This document shows positions 50,209 through 59,275 of a stretch of DNA of 64,000 nucleotides, piece after piece. Made by a program: the position numbers and the translations under genes. Numbering within the stretch: the stretch's first letter is position 1; each line of letters begins with the position of its first letter. Source of the DNA: Ferruginibacter sp. HRS2-29 (GTDB lineage Bacteria > Bacteroidota > Bacteroidia > Chitinophagales > Chitinophagaceae); assembly GCF_024343615.1 (NCBI RefSeq), contig NZ_RJUB01000002.1, positions 1-64,000 of the forward strand, written 5' to 3'. The notes beneath the pieces were generated by a model that saw only the letters and a program-made list of their open reading frames with translations, was not told the origin of the DNA and did not search any database.

Positions 50209-52689
50209 ATGACAATTGAAAAAAATGAAATCTTCGACCTGGCTTTTCGCTTTGTTACAGAAACCAGCGAACATATATTTCTGACGGGAAAAGCCGGCAC
50301 CGGTAAAACTACTTTTTTAAAATACCTGAAAGAGCATTGCGCCAAGAATATCATTGTTGCCGCACCTACCGGTGTTGCTGCGATAAATGCCGGAGGTGTC
50401 ACTTTACATAGCCTTTTTCAATTGCCTTTTCACCCTTTTTTGCCGACACGTCACAACAAAGAAGAATTACTGGCAAAGATCAGATTTAATAAACAACGGC
50501 AACAATTATTACGAAAAATGGAACTGCTGGTGATCGATGAGATCAGTATGGTAAGGTGCGATGTGATGGATGCGATCGATACCATTTTACGAAGTGTACG
50601 CCGAAACCATGATTCAGCTTTTGGTGGGGTGCAGGTGCTTTGCATAGGCGACCTTTATCAGCTTCCACCGGTGGTACAAAACCAGGAATGGACAATCTTA
50701 CAGGAATATTATAGTTCCCCCTTCTTTTTTGACAGCATTGCAGTAAAGGAGCAAATGCCTTTGTTGATTGAGCTGGATAAAATTTATCGTCAGAAAGAAG
50801 ATTCCTTCGTGCGACTATTGAACAAGATCCGTAACAATGATATGTCTGCCGATGATTTTGAGGATCTGCATTTCAGGTACGATCCCGGTTTCCGACCAAC
50901 AGAGGAACAAAAGTATATTACGCTATCTTCTCACAACCGCCAGGCCGATGAAATTAACCAGCGCGAGATAAACCGGTTATTGGCACCGGCTTATAAATAT
51001 GAATCGGAAGTGGAAAATGATTTTCCGGAACATCTTTTTCCGGTAGATAAAACCCTGGAGTTGAAACAAGGTGCGCAAGTGATGTTCCTCAAAAATGATG
51101 CAGTTTATAAACGATACTTCAATGGTAAGATCGGTACTGTAAAATCGCTCGAAGAAGATAAGATCATCGTGGATTGCGATGGATTTGATATTGATGTACC
51201 AAAAGAAACATGGGAAAACTCACGATACAGTTTAAATAAAGCGGATGGAAAACTGGAGCAGGAAACACTCGGTACATTTACCCAATATCCTTTGAGGTTG
51301 GCGTGGGCAATTACCATACATAAAAGCCAGGGACTTACATTCGATCATGTTATGATTGATGCGGGAGCTGCTTTCAGTAGTGGACAGGTATATGTCGCAT
51401 TGAGCAGGTGTACCAGTCTTGAAGGAATTGTTTTGTTATCAAAAATTCCTGCGTCAGCAATTCACAGCAACGAACATGTGTTGAAAGGACAGCAATCGCT
51501 TTCGCACCGTGGCTCTCTGGCAGAACGTTTTGAAGGAGCGAGAAAAATATTTACGCAACAATTATTGGAAAGTATTTTTTCTTTCGAAGAAATACATATA
51601 AGTGGGGATCAACTCGAAAACCTTATCAGGCAAAACAAGGATAAATTTAATGTGGGTGCGCTCGAATGGGTACAGCAATTTCGTCAGCAATTACTATCAG
51701 ACAGGGCCGCTGGTTTAAAATTCAATTCTCAGATATCAGAGATGATGAAAGGCATTTCGGAGATAGAAAAAAATGAAGCGTTGCAAAAACGGATCAATGA
51801 TGCAGCAAATTATTTTCTACCAAGGCTGGAAAAATTCCAGGCCATGCTGCAGCAACATCCTTTGGTTACTGAATATAAAGAAGCATCCACACCTGTTAAT
51901 GAAGCATTGCTACAATTGCTTACCAGCATTTACACCAGTAATTATTTTCTACAATATTGTACGCAGCCTTTTTCTGTTACTACCTTTCTGCAACATAAAC
52001 TGAAGTTCGCTCTTCCCAGATTTAGTATCAATTGTTATGCAAGTGGAAAAAAACAATCTTATACAGACACGCCGAATGCGGAGTTGTATGATACGCTCAA
52101 ACGCTGGAGGGATATGGTTTGTGAGGACACAAGTAGCCCCATCTGGATGGTTGCCAACCAGGCCACATTAAAAGAACTTTCTACTTTTCTTCCATTGAAC
52201 AAAAAAGACCTCTTGCGCATTTCTGGTTTTGGAAAAGCTAAAGTTGATAAATACGGCGATGAAATTCTGGAAGCGATAGAAAGTTATTGCACACAAAACT
52301 CACTGGAAACAAACATGGCCGCGCTGGATGTGAAACCTGCGAAAGAAAAAAAGGAGAAAAAAGAAAAGAAGGAGAAAGTAAAAGAGCCTAAGATTGATAC
52401 GAAAAAAGTCTCCCTTGATTTTTTTAAAGAAGGGAAGACAGTGAATGAGATTTCTTCCATAAGGTCTTTAACAACCGGCACTATTGAAGGCCACCTTATA
52501 CACTTTATTGAATTGGGAGAAATCGCTCTTACCGATCTGCTTTCAGAAAAGAAGCAGTCGTCCATCCGGGATGCTGTGAATATTCACGGGGATGTAAGTA
52601 TGAGTACACTCATGGAAGCCCTTGCGCCGGAAGTCAGTTACAACGAATTGAGAATGTATTTTGCCGCGGAGAAATTTTCCGCAAAATAA
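50209..52689 (+). CDS. PIF1-like helicase with HRDC and C-terminal helix-turn-helix domains
   Basis: The 826-residue protein starts with a PIF1/RecD-type SF1B helicase: Walker A TGKAGTGKTTFLK, Walker B VIDEISMVRCD, LPPVVQNQ and the motif VI region VYVALSRCTSLEG. The UvrD_C_2 segment (ITIHKSQGLTFDHVMID) is also present. A central helical region is followed by an HRDC-like domain (LSTFLPLNKKDLLRISGFGK), a Lys/Glu linker and a C-terminal HTH_40-type domain (VSLDFFKEGKTVNEISSIRS) as in RecQ. It probably unwinds structured DNA. Start ATG 50209 is preferred over GTG 50203; a TAATTTTG element lies at 50178-50185. Confidence 0.93.
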   Translation: MTIEKNEIFDLAFRFVTETSEHIFLTGKAGTGKTTFLKYLKEHCAKNIIVAAPTGVAAINAGGVTLHSLFQLPFHPFLPTRHNKEELLAKIRFNKQRQQLLRKMELLVIDEISMVRCDVMDAIDTILRSVRRNHDSAFGGVQVLCIGDLYQLPPVVQNQEWTILQEYYSSPFFFDSIAVKEQMPLLIELDKIYRQKEDSFVRLLNKIRNNDMSADDFEDLHFRYDPGFRPTEEQKYITLSSHNRQADEINQREINRLLAPAYKYESEVENDFPEHLFPVDKTLELKQGAQVMFLKNDAVYKRYFNGKIGTVKSLEEDKIIVDCDGFDIDVPKETWENSRYSLNKADGKLEQETLGTFTQYPLRLAWAITIHKSQGLTFDHVMIDAGAAFSSGQVYVALSRCTSLEGIVLLSKIPASAIHSNEHVLKGQQSLSHRGSLAERFEGARKIFTQQLLESIFSFEEIHISGDQLENLIRQNKDKFNVGALEWVQQFRQQLLSDRAAGLKFNSQISEMMKGISEIEKNEALQKRINDAANYFLPRLEKFQAMLQQHPLVTEYKEASTPVNEALLQLLTSIYTSNYFLQYCTQPFSVTTFLQHKLKFALPRFSINCYASGKKQSYTDTPNAELYDTLKRWRDMVCEDTSSPIWMVANQATLKELSTFLPLNKKDLLRISGFGKAKVDKYGDEILEAIESYCTQNSLETNMAALDVKPAKEKKEKKEKKEKVKEPKIDTKKVSLDFFKEGKTVNEISSIRSLTTGTIEGHLIHFIELGEIALTDLLSEKKQSSIRDAVNIHGDVSMSTLMEALAPEVSYNELRMYFAAEKFSAK

Positions 52690-52696
52690 AATTCAT

Positions 52697-52727
52697 AAAA
52701 AGGCGACAGTAATTGTCGCCTTTTTTT
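52697..52727. terminator. Bidirectional intrinsic terminator
   Basis: AAAAAGGCGACA and its complement around a short loop, with A-tract and T-tract flanks, between the convergent helicase and cupin genes. Confidence 0.9.
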
Positions 52728-52729
52728 AA

Positions 52730-53239
52730 TTATCTACCAAAGTCATCCTGCAGGCGGATGATATCATCTTCATTGCTTGGATTGTCAAAGTCGGTGTGTT
52801 GCCAGATCTCTGCTATCACTCCCCAGTTGTCGAGCCCGATCAGCCGATGGCGTTCTCCTTGCTGAAGTTTAACAATATCTCCGATGGATAGTTTTGTCAA
52901 CTCTTTTTCCTCATCGTTATCGCTTGTAATTACACCAGCTTCACCGCCAATCAGTTTCCATATTTCCGCACGACGATGATGGTATTGCCAGCTCAATCTT
53001 TTTGAAGGAGCCACCAGCAATATTTTCGGGCTCAATTTTCCTGAAATAGTCAGGTCTTCTTTTTTCAGATGTGGGAAAAATTCGGCAATGAATTTTTCTG
53101 CATCATCTTCATCAATCACAAAAAATCCACCCCATGGGCGTTGGTCATCTTTATTGGCAACTTCTAATTTTTTGCTGGAGAGAAATTCATCAATCTCTGC
53201 AAATATTTCTGCTTTTGTATTTTCTGGTTTTAAAAACAT
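52730..53239 (-). CDS. Cupin protein, mannose-6-phosphate isomerase type II-like
   Basis: The 169-residue protein resembles the cupin half of type II phosphomannose isomerases: RPWGGFFVI, LSWQYHHRRAEIWKLIGGEA with metal His, and QQGERHRLIGLDNWGVIAEI. No guanylyltransferase domain is fused. The substrate is unknown and may be a sugar phosphate. It lies 32 bp downstream of mnmG and is probably co-transcribed from the mnmG promoter. Confidence 0.82.
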   Translation of the reverse strand: MFLKPENTKAEIFAEIDEFLSSKKLEVANKDDQRPWGGFFVIDEDDAEKFIAEFFPHLKKEDLTISGKLSPKILLVAPSKRLSWQYHHRRAEIWKLIGGEAGVITSDNDEEKELTKLSIGDIVKLQQGERHRLIGLDNWGVIAEIWQHTDFDNPSNEDDIIRLQDDFGR

Positions 53240-53271
53240 TTAATTATTATTTAATATGATTAATTTTTATA

Positions 53272-55140
53272 TCATCTGCCCATATACACCATCAGTATCT
53301 GCACATCACTTGGATTAACTCCTGATATCCTGCTGGCCTGGCCAAGTGTACGTGGCTGAATTTTCATGAACTTTTGCCTTGCTTCATTGCTCAGCGAAAC
53401 CAACTTATCATAATTGAAGTTTTCCGGTATGGCAAGATTTTCCAATTGATTCATTTTTCCTACCAGTTCTTTTTCCTTCTCAATATAAGTATCATATTTC
53501 ATTTGTATCTCTGCCTGTTCCAGAACTTCTGCACTATATCCATTCAGTTTTTCCGCAAGAGATGGAATTGAAGATATCATTTCTTTCAAATCAATATTTG
53601 GCCTCAATAGAAGCTGGGCGGCCTTTTGGCGTGATACTAACGGTGATGATGAAACGCCTTTTAAAAATTCGTCTGACTCCGCGGGCTCAATTGCTGTGGA
53701 GTTTAGTACAGACTTTACTTCTTTTACTTTTTCAATCTTTTCCAACACCCTCTCCATCCTTTGCTGGCTGGCCAGTCCCAGACGATAGCTGATCTCTGTC
53801 AACCGGATATCAGCGTTATCCTGGCGTAACAATGTCCTGAATTCCGCACGACTGGTAAACATCCGGTAAGGTTCATCCGTTCCTTTATTTATAAGATCGT
53901 CAATCAACACTCCAATGTATGCTTCACTACGTTTTAAAACTAACGGCTGTTCGTTTTTAACAGCTAAATGAGCATTTATACCTGCCATCAACCCCTGGCA
54001 GGCCGCTTCTTCATATCCGGTTGTTCCATTGATTTGCCCGGCAAAGAAAAGTTTCTTGATCCGTTTGGTTTCCAGACTGACAGTAAGTTGGGTAGGAGGG
54101 AAGAAATCATATTCGATCGCATATCCCGGGCGAAACATCTTGCAGTTTTCAAAACCTGGTACTTGTCTCAATGCTTTAAGCTGTACTTCTTCAGCAAGCG
54201 AGGTAGAAAATCCATTTACATATATTTCCACCGTATTCCAACCTTCGGGTTCAACAAACAGTTGGTGCCTCTCTCTCTCCGCAAACCTATTGATCTTATC
54301 TTCTATGCTCGGACAATATCTTGGCCCGGAGCCTTTGATCCTTCCCTGGTACATCGGACTATTTTCAAATCCGGTGCGTAATATTTCATGAACTTCTGAG
54401 CTGGTATAAGTAACCCAGCAGCTTTTTTGATTAGACGCGGCCAATTTTTCTATTGGTTCATAACTGAAGCCAACCATTTCTTCATCTCCCTTCTGTTCCT
54501 CCATTTTGCTATAGTCAAGGCTTCTGCCATCGATGCGTGGAGGTGTACCGGTTTTCAGCCTGGCGCTTTCGAATCCCAAAGAAACCAATTGTTCAGTAAT
54601 CCCTGTGGCGGCTTTTTCTGCCACACGCCCACCACCAAAATTCTTTTCTCCAATATGGATCACTCCATTAAGGAATGTTCCATTGGTTAACACCACAGCA
54701 TCTGAGTGTATTTTATGGCCAAGCCCGGTGATTACGCCCTTTGCAACACCGTTTTCGATGATCAATTCATTTACCATATCCTGGTAAAAGTCGATGTTGG
54801 GAGTAGCTTCCAGCATTTCCCTCCATGTTGAAGCGAATAACATCCTGTCGCTTTGAGCCCGCGGGCTCCACATAGCGGGTCCTTTACTTTTATTCAGCAT
54901 GCGAAATTGTATCATGCTCTTATCGGTTACTATTCCGCTGTAACCTCCCAGGGCATCTATTTCCCTCACAATCTGTCCTTTTGCAATACCACCCATTGCC
55001 GGATTGCAACTCATTTGGGCGATGGTCTGCATATTCATAGTAATAAGCAGCACTTTGCTGCCCATATTGGCAGCGGCGGCGGCGGCTTCACAGCCTGCAT
55101 GCCCTGCGCCCACTACTATTACATCGTATTTCTGAAACAT
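53272..55140 (-). CDS. mnmG: tRNA U34 modification enzyme MnmG (GidA)
   Basis: MnmG with MnmE makes carboxymethylaminomethyl-uridine at tRNA wobble position 34. The 622-residue protein has the FAD site VVGAGHAGCEAA at the N-terminus, the CNPAMGGIAKG motif and the KTGTPPRIDGRSLDYS motif. The second FAD site is GYEEAACQGLMAGINAHLA, and the C-terminal helical domain (SGVNPSDVQILMVYMGR) is complete. Start 55140 (MFQKYDVIVVGAG) is chosen over 55164 because a TACCTTTG promoter element ends four bases before it. It lies next to two parS palindromes. mnmE is not in the window. Confidence 0.97.
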   Translation of the reverse strand: MFQKYDVIVVGAGHAGCEAAAAAANMGSKVLLITMNMQTIAQMSCNPAMGGIAKGQIVREIDALGGYSGIVTDKSMIQFRMLNKSKGPAMWSPRAQSDRMLFASTWREMLEATPNIDFYQDMVNELIIENGVAKGVITGLGHKIHSDAVVLTNGTFLNGVIHIGEKNFGGGRVAEKAATGITEQLVSLGFESARLKTGTPPRIDGRSLDYSKMEEQKGDEEMVGFSYEPIEKLAASNQKSCWVTYTSSEVHEILRTGFENSPMYQGRIKGSGPRYCPSIEDKINRFAERERHQLFVEPEGWNTVEIYVNGFSTSLAEEVQLKALRQVPGFENCKMFRPGYAIEYDFFPPTQLTVSLETKRIKKLFFAGQINGTTGYEEAACQGLMAGINAHLAVKNEQPLVLKRSEAYIGVLIDDLINKGTDEPYRMFTSRAEFRTLLRQDNADIRLTEISYRLGLASQQRMERVLEKIEKVKEVKSVLNSTAIEPAESDEFLKGVSSSPLVSRQKAAQLLLRPNIDLKEMISSIPSLAEKLNGYSAEVLEQAEIQMKYDTYIEKEKELVGKMNQLENLAIPENFNYDKLVSLSNEARQKFMKIQPRTLGQASRISGVNPSDVQILMVYMGR

Positions 55141-55144
55141 GGTA

Positions 55145-55152
55145 CAAAGGTA
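55145..55152 (-). promoter_or_regulatory. TAnnTTTG -7 element abutting the mnmG start
   Basis: TACCTTTG on the minus strand is followed by TACC and ATG. Same four-base spacing as at the M16 and inositol monophosphatase genes. Confidence 0.6.
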
Positions 55153-55199
55153 ATATTTACCCATTCCTAAATAAAGACGTTGAGTGGTAATTTAACAGC

Positions 55200-55215
55200 T
55201 GTTCCACGTGGAACA
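55200..55215. other. parS site (ParB-binding palindrome), copy 1
   Basis: TGTTCCACGTGGAACA is a perfect 16-bp palindrome that fits the widely conserved parS consensus TGTTNCACGTGNAACA. ParB binding here seeds chromosome segregation. Location beside mnmG fits an origin-proximal region. parA/parB genes are not in the window. Confidence 0.9.
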
Positions 55216-55243
55216 TTGTATTTAACCATAGTGAGAAATAATA

Positions 55244-55259
55244 TGTTCCACGTGGAACA
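55244..55259. other. parS site (ParB-binding palindrome), copy 2
   Basis: A second exact copy of TGTTCCACGTGGAACA, 44 bp from the first centre to centre. The surrounding ATG...CAT bases extend its symmetry to 18 bp. Confidence 0.9.
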
Positions 55260-55537
55260 TCATAGTCTGATATGATCTTTATTGTTGTCTAAATAAAAAC
55301 TGCTTCTACAAAGCAAACTAAATACATGAAACTTTTAATTCTGCCTTATTCTATTGTTTATAAGCCGACAGGCTGAAGTCACTTTAATAGAGAGTATGAA
55401 GTAAAAGGAAGTAAACAGTAAAGAAGCCTGTTTCACCGGCTAGTAAAAGGAGGGTTTTAAATATTTAAGTTGCGCCAGAACTAGTGACTTATATTGATGA
55501 ATTAAAAAAATGATTTGGAGGAAATTAAAACTGAAGA

Positions 55538-55963
55538 CTAACTTTTAAAATATAAGTTCAAATACTTATTCTCCATCTGCCTCATCACTAAAATATCCTT
55601 CTTCGATTTATCCTTGTATCCACAAAGATGAAGCACTCCATGAAAGATCACACGATGAAGTTCCTGGTTATTCGTTACATAATGCGAAATAGCATTGTCC
55701 CTTACCCGGTCGATGCTGATATATAACTCAGCCTGAACTGCTTGATCCTTTCCGTGAGCCAGGTTGAAAGTGATGATATCGGTATAGTAGTCGTGGCTCA
55801 AAAATGTACGATTGATATCAAGCAAATATTCATCGTCGCAAAAAATAACGTTCAACGATTCTGCCGGTGTTTTTTCTTTATTAAAAACCGACGTAATAAA
55901 TTGCTTCAGCTCAAGCCTATTTTTGAGGGAACATTTTTTCTGAAAATGAAATGCTATATCCAT
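55538..55963 (-). CDS. ybeY: Endoribonuclease YbeY
   Basis: YbeY is a metal-dependent RNase for 16S rRNA 3'-end maturation and quality control. The 141-residue protein has the core FHGVLHLCGYKDKSKK near 107-122, with two His of the zinc site (108, 112). Where the usual third His stands (HGxLHLxGYDH) it reads KD, so the third ligand would be Asp 118. It also has VIFCDDEYLLDINRTFLSHD upstream. I believe this KD variant is seen in other Bacteroidota. It is divergent from feoA. Confidence 0.9.
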   Translation of the reverse strand: MDIAFHFQKKCSLKNRLELKQFITSVFNKEKTPAESLNVIFCDDEYLLDINRTFLSHDYYTDIITFNLAHGKDQAVQAELYISIDRVRDNAISHYVTNNQELHRVIFHGVLHLCGYKDKSKKDILVMRQMENKYLNLYFKS

Positions 55964-56041
55964 GCTAATATTTCTGAAATCGAAATTAATAACATTCTCA
56001 TTATTGTAATTTTACCAACCCTTCAAATTGGAAATATATTT

Positions 56042-56269
56042 ATGTATCAAAGGCTATCAGAAATAAAGGTTGGAAAAGAAGTGATCATCCGCTCATTTGA
56101 AAATGATGATATTTTTTTAAAGCTAATGGAAATGGGATGTGTCCCGGGTGAAACAATTACAGTAGATCTTATAGCTCCTTTTAAAGATCCCATCTCAATA
56201 AGCGTTGCAGGATATAAATTAAGTCTTCGTCTGGATGAAGCTCATCATATTTTGGTAGAGGAAATATAA
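56042..56269 (+). CDS. feoA: FeoA-domain protein
   Basis: FeoA is the small SH3-like partner that supports FeoB-mediated Fe(II) uptake. The 75-residue protein has the domain in full: LSEIKVGKEVIIRSF, FLKLMEMGCVPGETITVDLI and DPISISVAGYKLSLRLDEAHHILV. A much longer in-frame extension upstream (from about 55742) runs opposite to ybeY and is not credible, so ATG 56042 is the start. FeoB lies 53 kb away. The next gene, nadD, starts 24 bp downstream. Confidence 0.88.
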   Translation: MYQRLSEIKVGKEVIIRSFENDDIFLKLMEMGCVPGETITVDLIAPFKDPISISVAGYKLSLRLDEAHHILVEEI

Positions 56270-56293
56270 TTTTGTATTATATATAATTATTAT

Positions 56294-56887
56294 ATGAAAA
56301 TAGGATTATATTTCGGTTCCTTTAATCCCATACATACCGGGCATCTGATCATAGCATCACACATGGCCAATACTTCCGAACTAAATGAAGTATGGTTAGT
56401 AGTGTCACCACAAAATCCTTTTAAAAGATCTGCCGGATTATTGAACGAACATCACCGGATTCACCTTGTAAATACTGCCTTGGAAGGCGAACATAAAATA
56501 AAAGCCAGCAGTGTCGAATTTAAACTTCCCAAGCCTTCCTACACGATCGATACGCTTACTTATCTTTCAGAAAAATATCCGCAGCATCAATTTTCCATCA
56601 TCATGGGAAGTGACGGTTTTCAAAATATTGAGAAATGGAAAAACGCAGCACTGCTGCTGAAAAGCTACAAGATCTACATTTACAAAAGACCAGGCTTCGA
56701 CGTGCAGGTTCCTGATGGAGCAGCGGTAGAAATTGTTGATGCGCCATTGCTGGAAATTTCGAGTACGCGTATCCGTGAGTTGATCAAAAAAGGAAAGTCT
56801 ATTCGATATCTTGTAACTGATGCAGTGAAAGAAGAAATTGAAAAAAATAATTATTACGGAAACTCTTTAGAAAATCCAGCCGAGTAA
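56294..56887 (+). CDS. nadD: Nicotinate-nucleotide adenylyltransferase
   Basis: NadD adds AMP to nicotinate mononucleotide in NAD synthesis. The 197-residue protein has the nucleotidyltransferase motif [18 protein letters not shown] with the (H/T)xGH site and the C-terminal [31 protein letters not shown] and [14 protein letters not shown] are also typical. It shares the strand with feoA 24 bp upstream. The gene converges on chrA and overlaps it by 21 bp. Confidence 0.96.
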   Translation: MKIGLYFGSFNPIHTGHLIIASHMANTSELNEVWLVVSPQNPFKRSAGLLNEHHRIHLVNTALEGEHKIKASSVEFKLPKPSYTIDTLTYLSEKYPQHQFSIIMGSDGFQNIEKWKNAALLLKSYKIYIYKRPGFDVQVPDGAAVEIVDAPLLEISSTRIRELIKKGKSIRYLVTDAVKEEIEKNNYYGNSLENPAE

Positions 56888-58117
56888 AAGGCAGCCGATC
56901 ACGATAAACGGAGCCGGGATTTTTGTGTAACGTAATAATAAAAAAGTCACGGCTATTACTCCAAAACTCAATAAATTCAATAATCCAAGGTCAGTCACTT
57001 TCATTCCCCTGAGGAGGTATAATGTTGCCGCCCACATGACCCCGACCACTACCGCATTGATCCCTTCGAGCGAACGGTAAACTACCACATATTTTTTTAG
57101 GTATTGCCACACCGGAAAAAAGAAAAGTACCAGCAACGCACTTGGAAGAAAAATGGCCACTGTACCAATAAAACAACCGAGCAATTGCATTTTGAATCCT
57201 TCGTCTTTCAAAGCTATACCACCGGTAAAACTGGCTACCGAAAAAACAGGACCCGGCATCGCCCTCACCATTCCAAAACCAGTGAGGATATCATTTCTTT
57301 CAATTTTGATCGCATTCGGATTTTTTACTGACACGATGGGAGCTACAGGTCTTTCCACATATTGATCCAGCATCATCGGCAATAAAACATCACCGCCTCC
57401 AAAGACAAAACTTCCAAACCTGTAAAAGTTTTCAAAAAGATTAAACGCCTTCCTGTTTTCCCACTCCTGCTTACGCGCTGTTTCACTGAGAATACCGGCT
57501 ATTAAAAAGATCACCACGAACAGCCAGATATTTCTCCAATGGATCGTTCGCACTTTTTTATTCTCCACTTCAGGAATACGCTTGTTGCTGAAATTAGTAG
57601 CAATGCTACCACAAAGGATCAGGATCGGAAATATCCATGGCGTCCGGAAAAAATAAAAAGTGACGATCACAGAAATCAGCATGATGATCTGCGTGATAAG
57701 ATTTTTGACAGAAATACTAAATGCTTTTATTGCAGCGAATGCCAGGAAGCCGATGGCCATTGGTTGAATGAATTTCAATAAACCGTTCGTAAGATTCTTG
57801 GAAGGAAATGCTGTCAGTAAAAAAGAAAAGGCCCCCATCAATATCGCCGCCGGTAATATCCAGATGATGAGTGTGAGTGTGGCCAGCAAAACTCCTCCAC
57901 GTTTGTAACCGATCAAAGTGATGGTCTGTGTGCTGGATGCACCGGGTAAAAGCTGGCAGAAAGAATTATATTCGATCAGTTCTTCTTCGGTGATGTCTTT
58001 TCTTTTTTGAACGAAAGTTTTCATCATCATTCCCAAATGCCCCTGGGGCCCGCCAAAAGCAGTAACGCTGTATAATAATACAGCTTTCAGAAAAGGTATA
58101 TGGCGAAATAATTTCAA
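56867..58117 (-). CDS. chrA: ChrA-family chromate transporter
   Basis: The 416-residue protein has two homologous halves of about six helices each. The N-terminal CHR motif [15 protein letters not shown] and the second-half motif [16 protein letters not shown] are both present, as in the full-length ChrA family. [21 protein letters not shown] is also characteristic. Members export chromate or other anions; the actual substrate is not certain. No ATG precedes the first helix in frame; TTG at 58117 is the likely start. It overlaps nadD (convergent) by 21 bp. Confidence 0.92.
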   Translation of the reverse strand: MKLFRHIPFLKAVLLYSVTAFGGPQGHLGMMMKTFVQKRKDITEEELIEYNSFCQLLPGASSTQTITLIGYKRGGVLLATLTLIIWILPAAILMGAFSFLLTAFPSKNLTNGLLKFIQPMAIGFLAFAAIKAFSISVKNLITQIIMLISVIVTFYFFRTPWIFPILILCGSIATNFSNKRIPEVENKKVRTIHWRNIWLFVVIFLIAGILSETARKQEWENRKAFNLFENFYRFGSFVFGGGDVLLPMMLDQYVERPVAPIVSVKNPNAIKIERNDILTGFGMVRAMPGPVFSVASFTGGIALKDEGFKMQLLGCFIGTVAIFLPSALLVLFFFPVWQYLKKYVVVYRSLEGINAVVVGVMWAATLYLLRGMKVTDLGLLNLLSFGVIAVTFLLLRYTKIPAPFIVIGCLLLGWIF

Positions 58118-58122
58118 TACGA

Positions 58123-58156
58123 AAAAGATAAGCCATTCATCGGAATGAATGGCTTA
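58123..58156 (-). terminator. Intrinsic terminator after the oxygenase gene
   Basis: AAGCCATTCAT and its complement around a four-base loop; on the minus strand it is followed by ATCTTTTTC. It lies just downstream of the stop at 58164 and upstream of chrA. Confidence 0.8.
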
Positions 58157-58163
58157 ATAATAA

Positions 58164-59105
58164 TTATTTTTTTAATCCTATTTCTCTCAGGCGCTCATCG
58201 AGGTATTCACCTGCAGTGGCATCTTCATAAGCTTTTGGGTGATCTTCATCGATACAGCTTTCCAGGCATTTCAGGCTCATGCTGCTTTTTGGATGAAGAA
58301 AGAACGGGATAGAAAAACGGCTGGTATGCCATACTTCACGTTTTGGATTGACAACCCTGTGTGTGGTGCTGCGCAATTTATTATTCGTAAGCCGCTGCAA
58401 CATGTCGCCAACATTCACCACGATCTGCTCCGGTACCGAAGTTACCGGTATCCATTCTTCCTGCTTCGTAAGAATTTCCAAACCATCTGCCGAAGCGCCA
58501 ATGAGCAAAGTAATAAGATTGATGTCTTCATGCTGTTCCGCACGGATAGCACTTTTTGGTTCGCTCGTGATTGGCGGATAATGGATCGCTCTCAAAATAG
58601 AATTTCCATTATACACGTACTGGTCAAAATAATTCTCATCCAGTCCGAGATACAAAGCAATGGCCTGCAGCAATGCCGTACCCGATCTTTCGAATGCCCG
58701 GTAGGCATCATCGAATGTATTGTTGAAAGCCGGAACTTCAGCAATCCTCACATTTTCAGGATACAATTCTTCTGAAAAATTTTCCCGGGCGATCTGTCCG
58801 TATTGAAAAAACTCTTTCAGGTCCGGCGCATCACTTCCTTTTGCATGTTCTTTACCAAAACTGGTATAACCCCGCTGGCCGGCCATTCCGACAATTTCAT
58901 ATTCTTTTTTTTGTTCGAGTGGCAGCGAAAAAAACTGCTGAACGTATTTATAAAGATCTTCAATCAATTCGTCGGTGAGGCCGTGGTTTTTTACACCAAC
59001 AAAACCGACTTCCTCGTAGGCCTTGCCAAGATCCTGAACAAATGCTTCTTTTCTTTTTGGATCACCGCTTAAAAAATCTGCAAGATCAACCGAAGGGATA
59101 GACAT
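58164..59105 (-). CDS. 2-oxoglutarate/Fe(II)-dependent oxygenase, isopenicillin-N-synthase-like
   Basis: The 313-residue protein opens with the non-haem dioxygenase N-terminal domain (SIPSVDLADFLSGDP). The C-terminal 2OG-Fe(II) domain has the iron ligands His-x-Asp in AEQHEDINLITLLIG and a distal His in STTHRVVNP, and the 2OG-binding Arg in SRFSIPFFLHP. Substrate cannot be inferred. Bacterial relatives act on amino acids or small molecules. It stands alone between terminator and repeats. Confidence 0.9.
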   Translation of the reverse strand: MSIPSVDLADFLSGDPKRKEAFVQDLGKAYEEVGFVGVKNHGLTDELIEDLYKYVQQFFSLPLEQKKEYEIVGMAGQRGYTSFGKEHAKGSDAPDLKEFFQYGQIARENFSEELYPENVRIAEVPAFNNTFDDAYRAFERSGTALLQAIALYLGLDENYFDQYVYNGNSILRAIHYPPITSEPKSAIRAEQHEDINLITLLIGASADGLEILTKQEEWIPVTSVPEQIVVNVGDMLQRLTNNKLRSTTHRVVNPKREVWHTSRFSIPFFLHPKSSMSLKCLESCIDEDHPKAYEDATAGEYLDERLREIGLKK

Positions 59106-59111
59106 GTGTAA

Positions 59112-59275
59112 TATTTTAGTGAATAGTCAATAGTGAATAGTCAAATCTTCGAAGGCTGCACTAACCTTTAAATTTTTAACATCAAAAAGCAAAAATATTT
59201 ATAATTTCTGAGCAAAAAAATAATGAGCCCGAGAGAAGTTCAAAGATTTGACTATTCACTATTGACTATTGACTT
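59112..59275. repeat. Inverted AATAGTCAATAGTGAATAGT repeats
   Basis: The arms at 59117-59147 and 59242-59275 are near reverse complements enclosing about 95 bp. They share the unit found at 570-746. The second arm ends at the stop codon of nadA. Confidence 0.75.

Larger units (their letters stand above)
55141..55537. other. 397-bp non-coding gap upstream of mnmG with two parS sites
   Basis: Bases 55200-55259 hold two identical 16-bp parS palindromes. The rest (55260-55537) is AT-rich, has no open frame of note (one 16-codon frame at about 55326) and no repeat that I could define. Confidence 0.8.

Noticed and set aside
55742-56041. Long N-terminal extension of the FeoA-like protein
   Set aside because: It overlaps ybeY on the other strand and has no FeoA similarity; the domain begins at the ATG at 56042.
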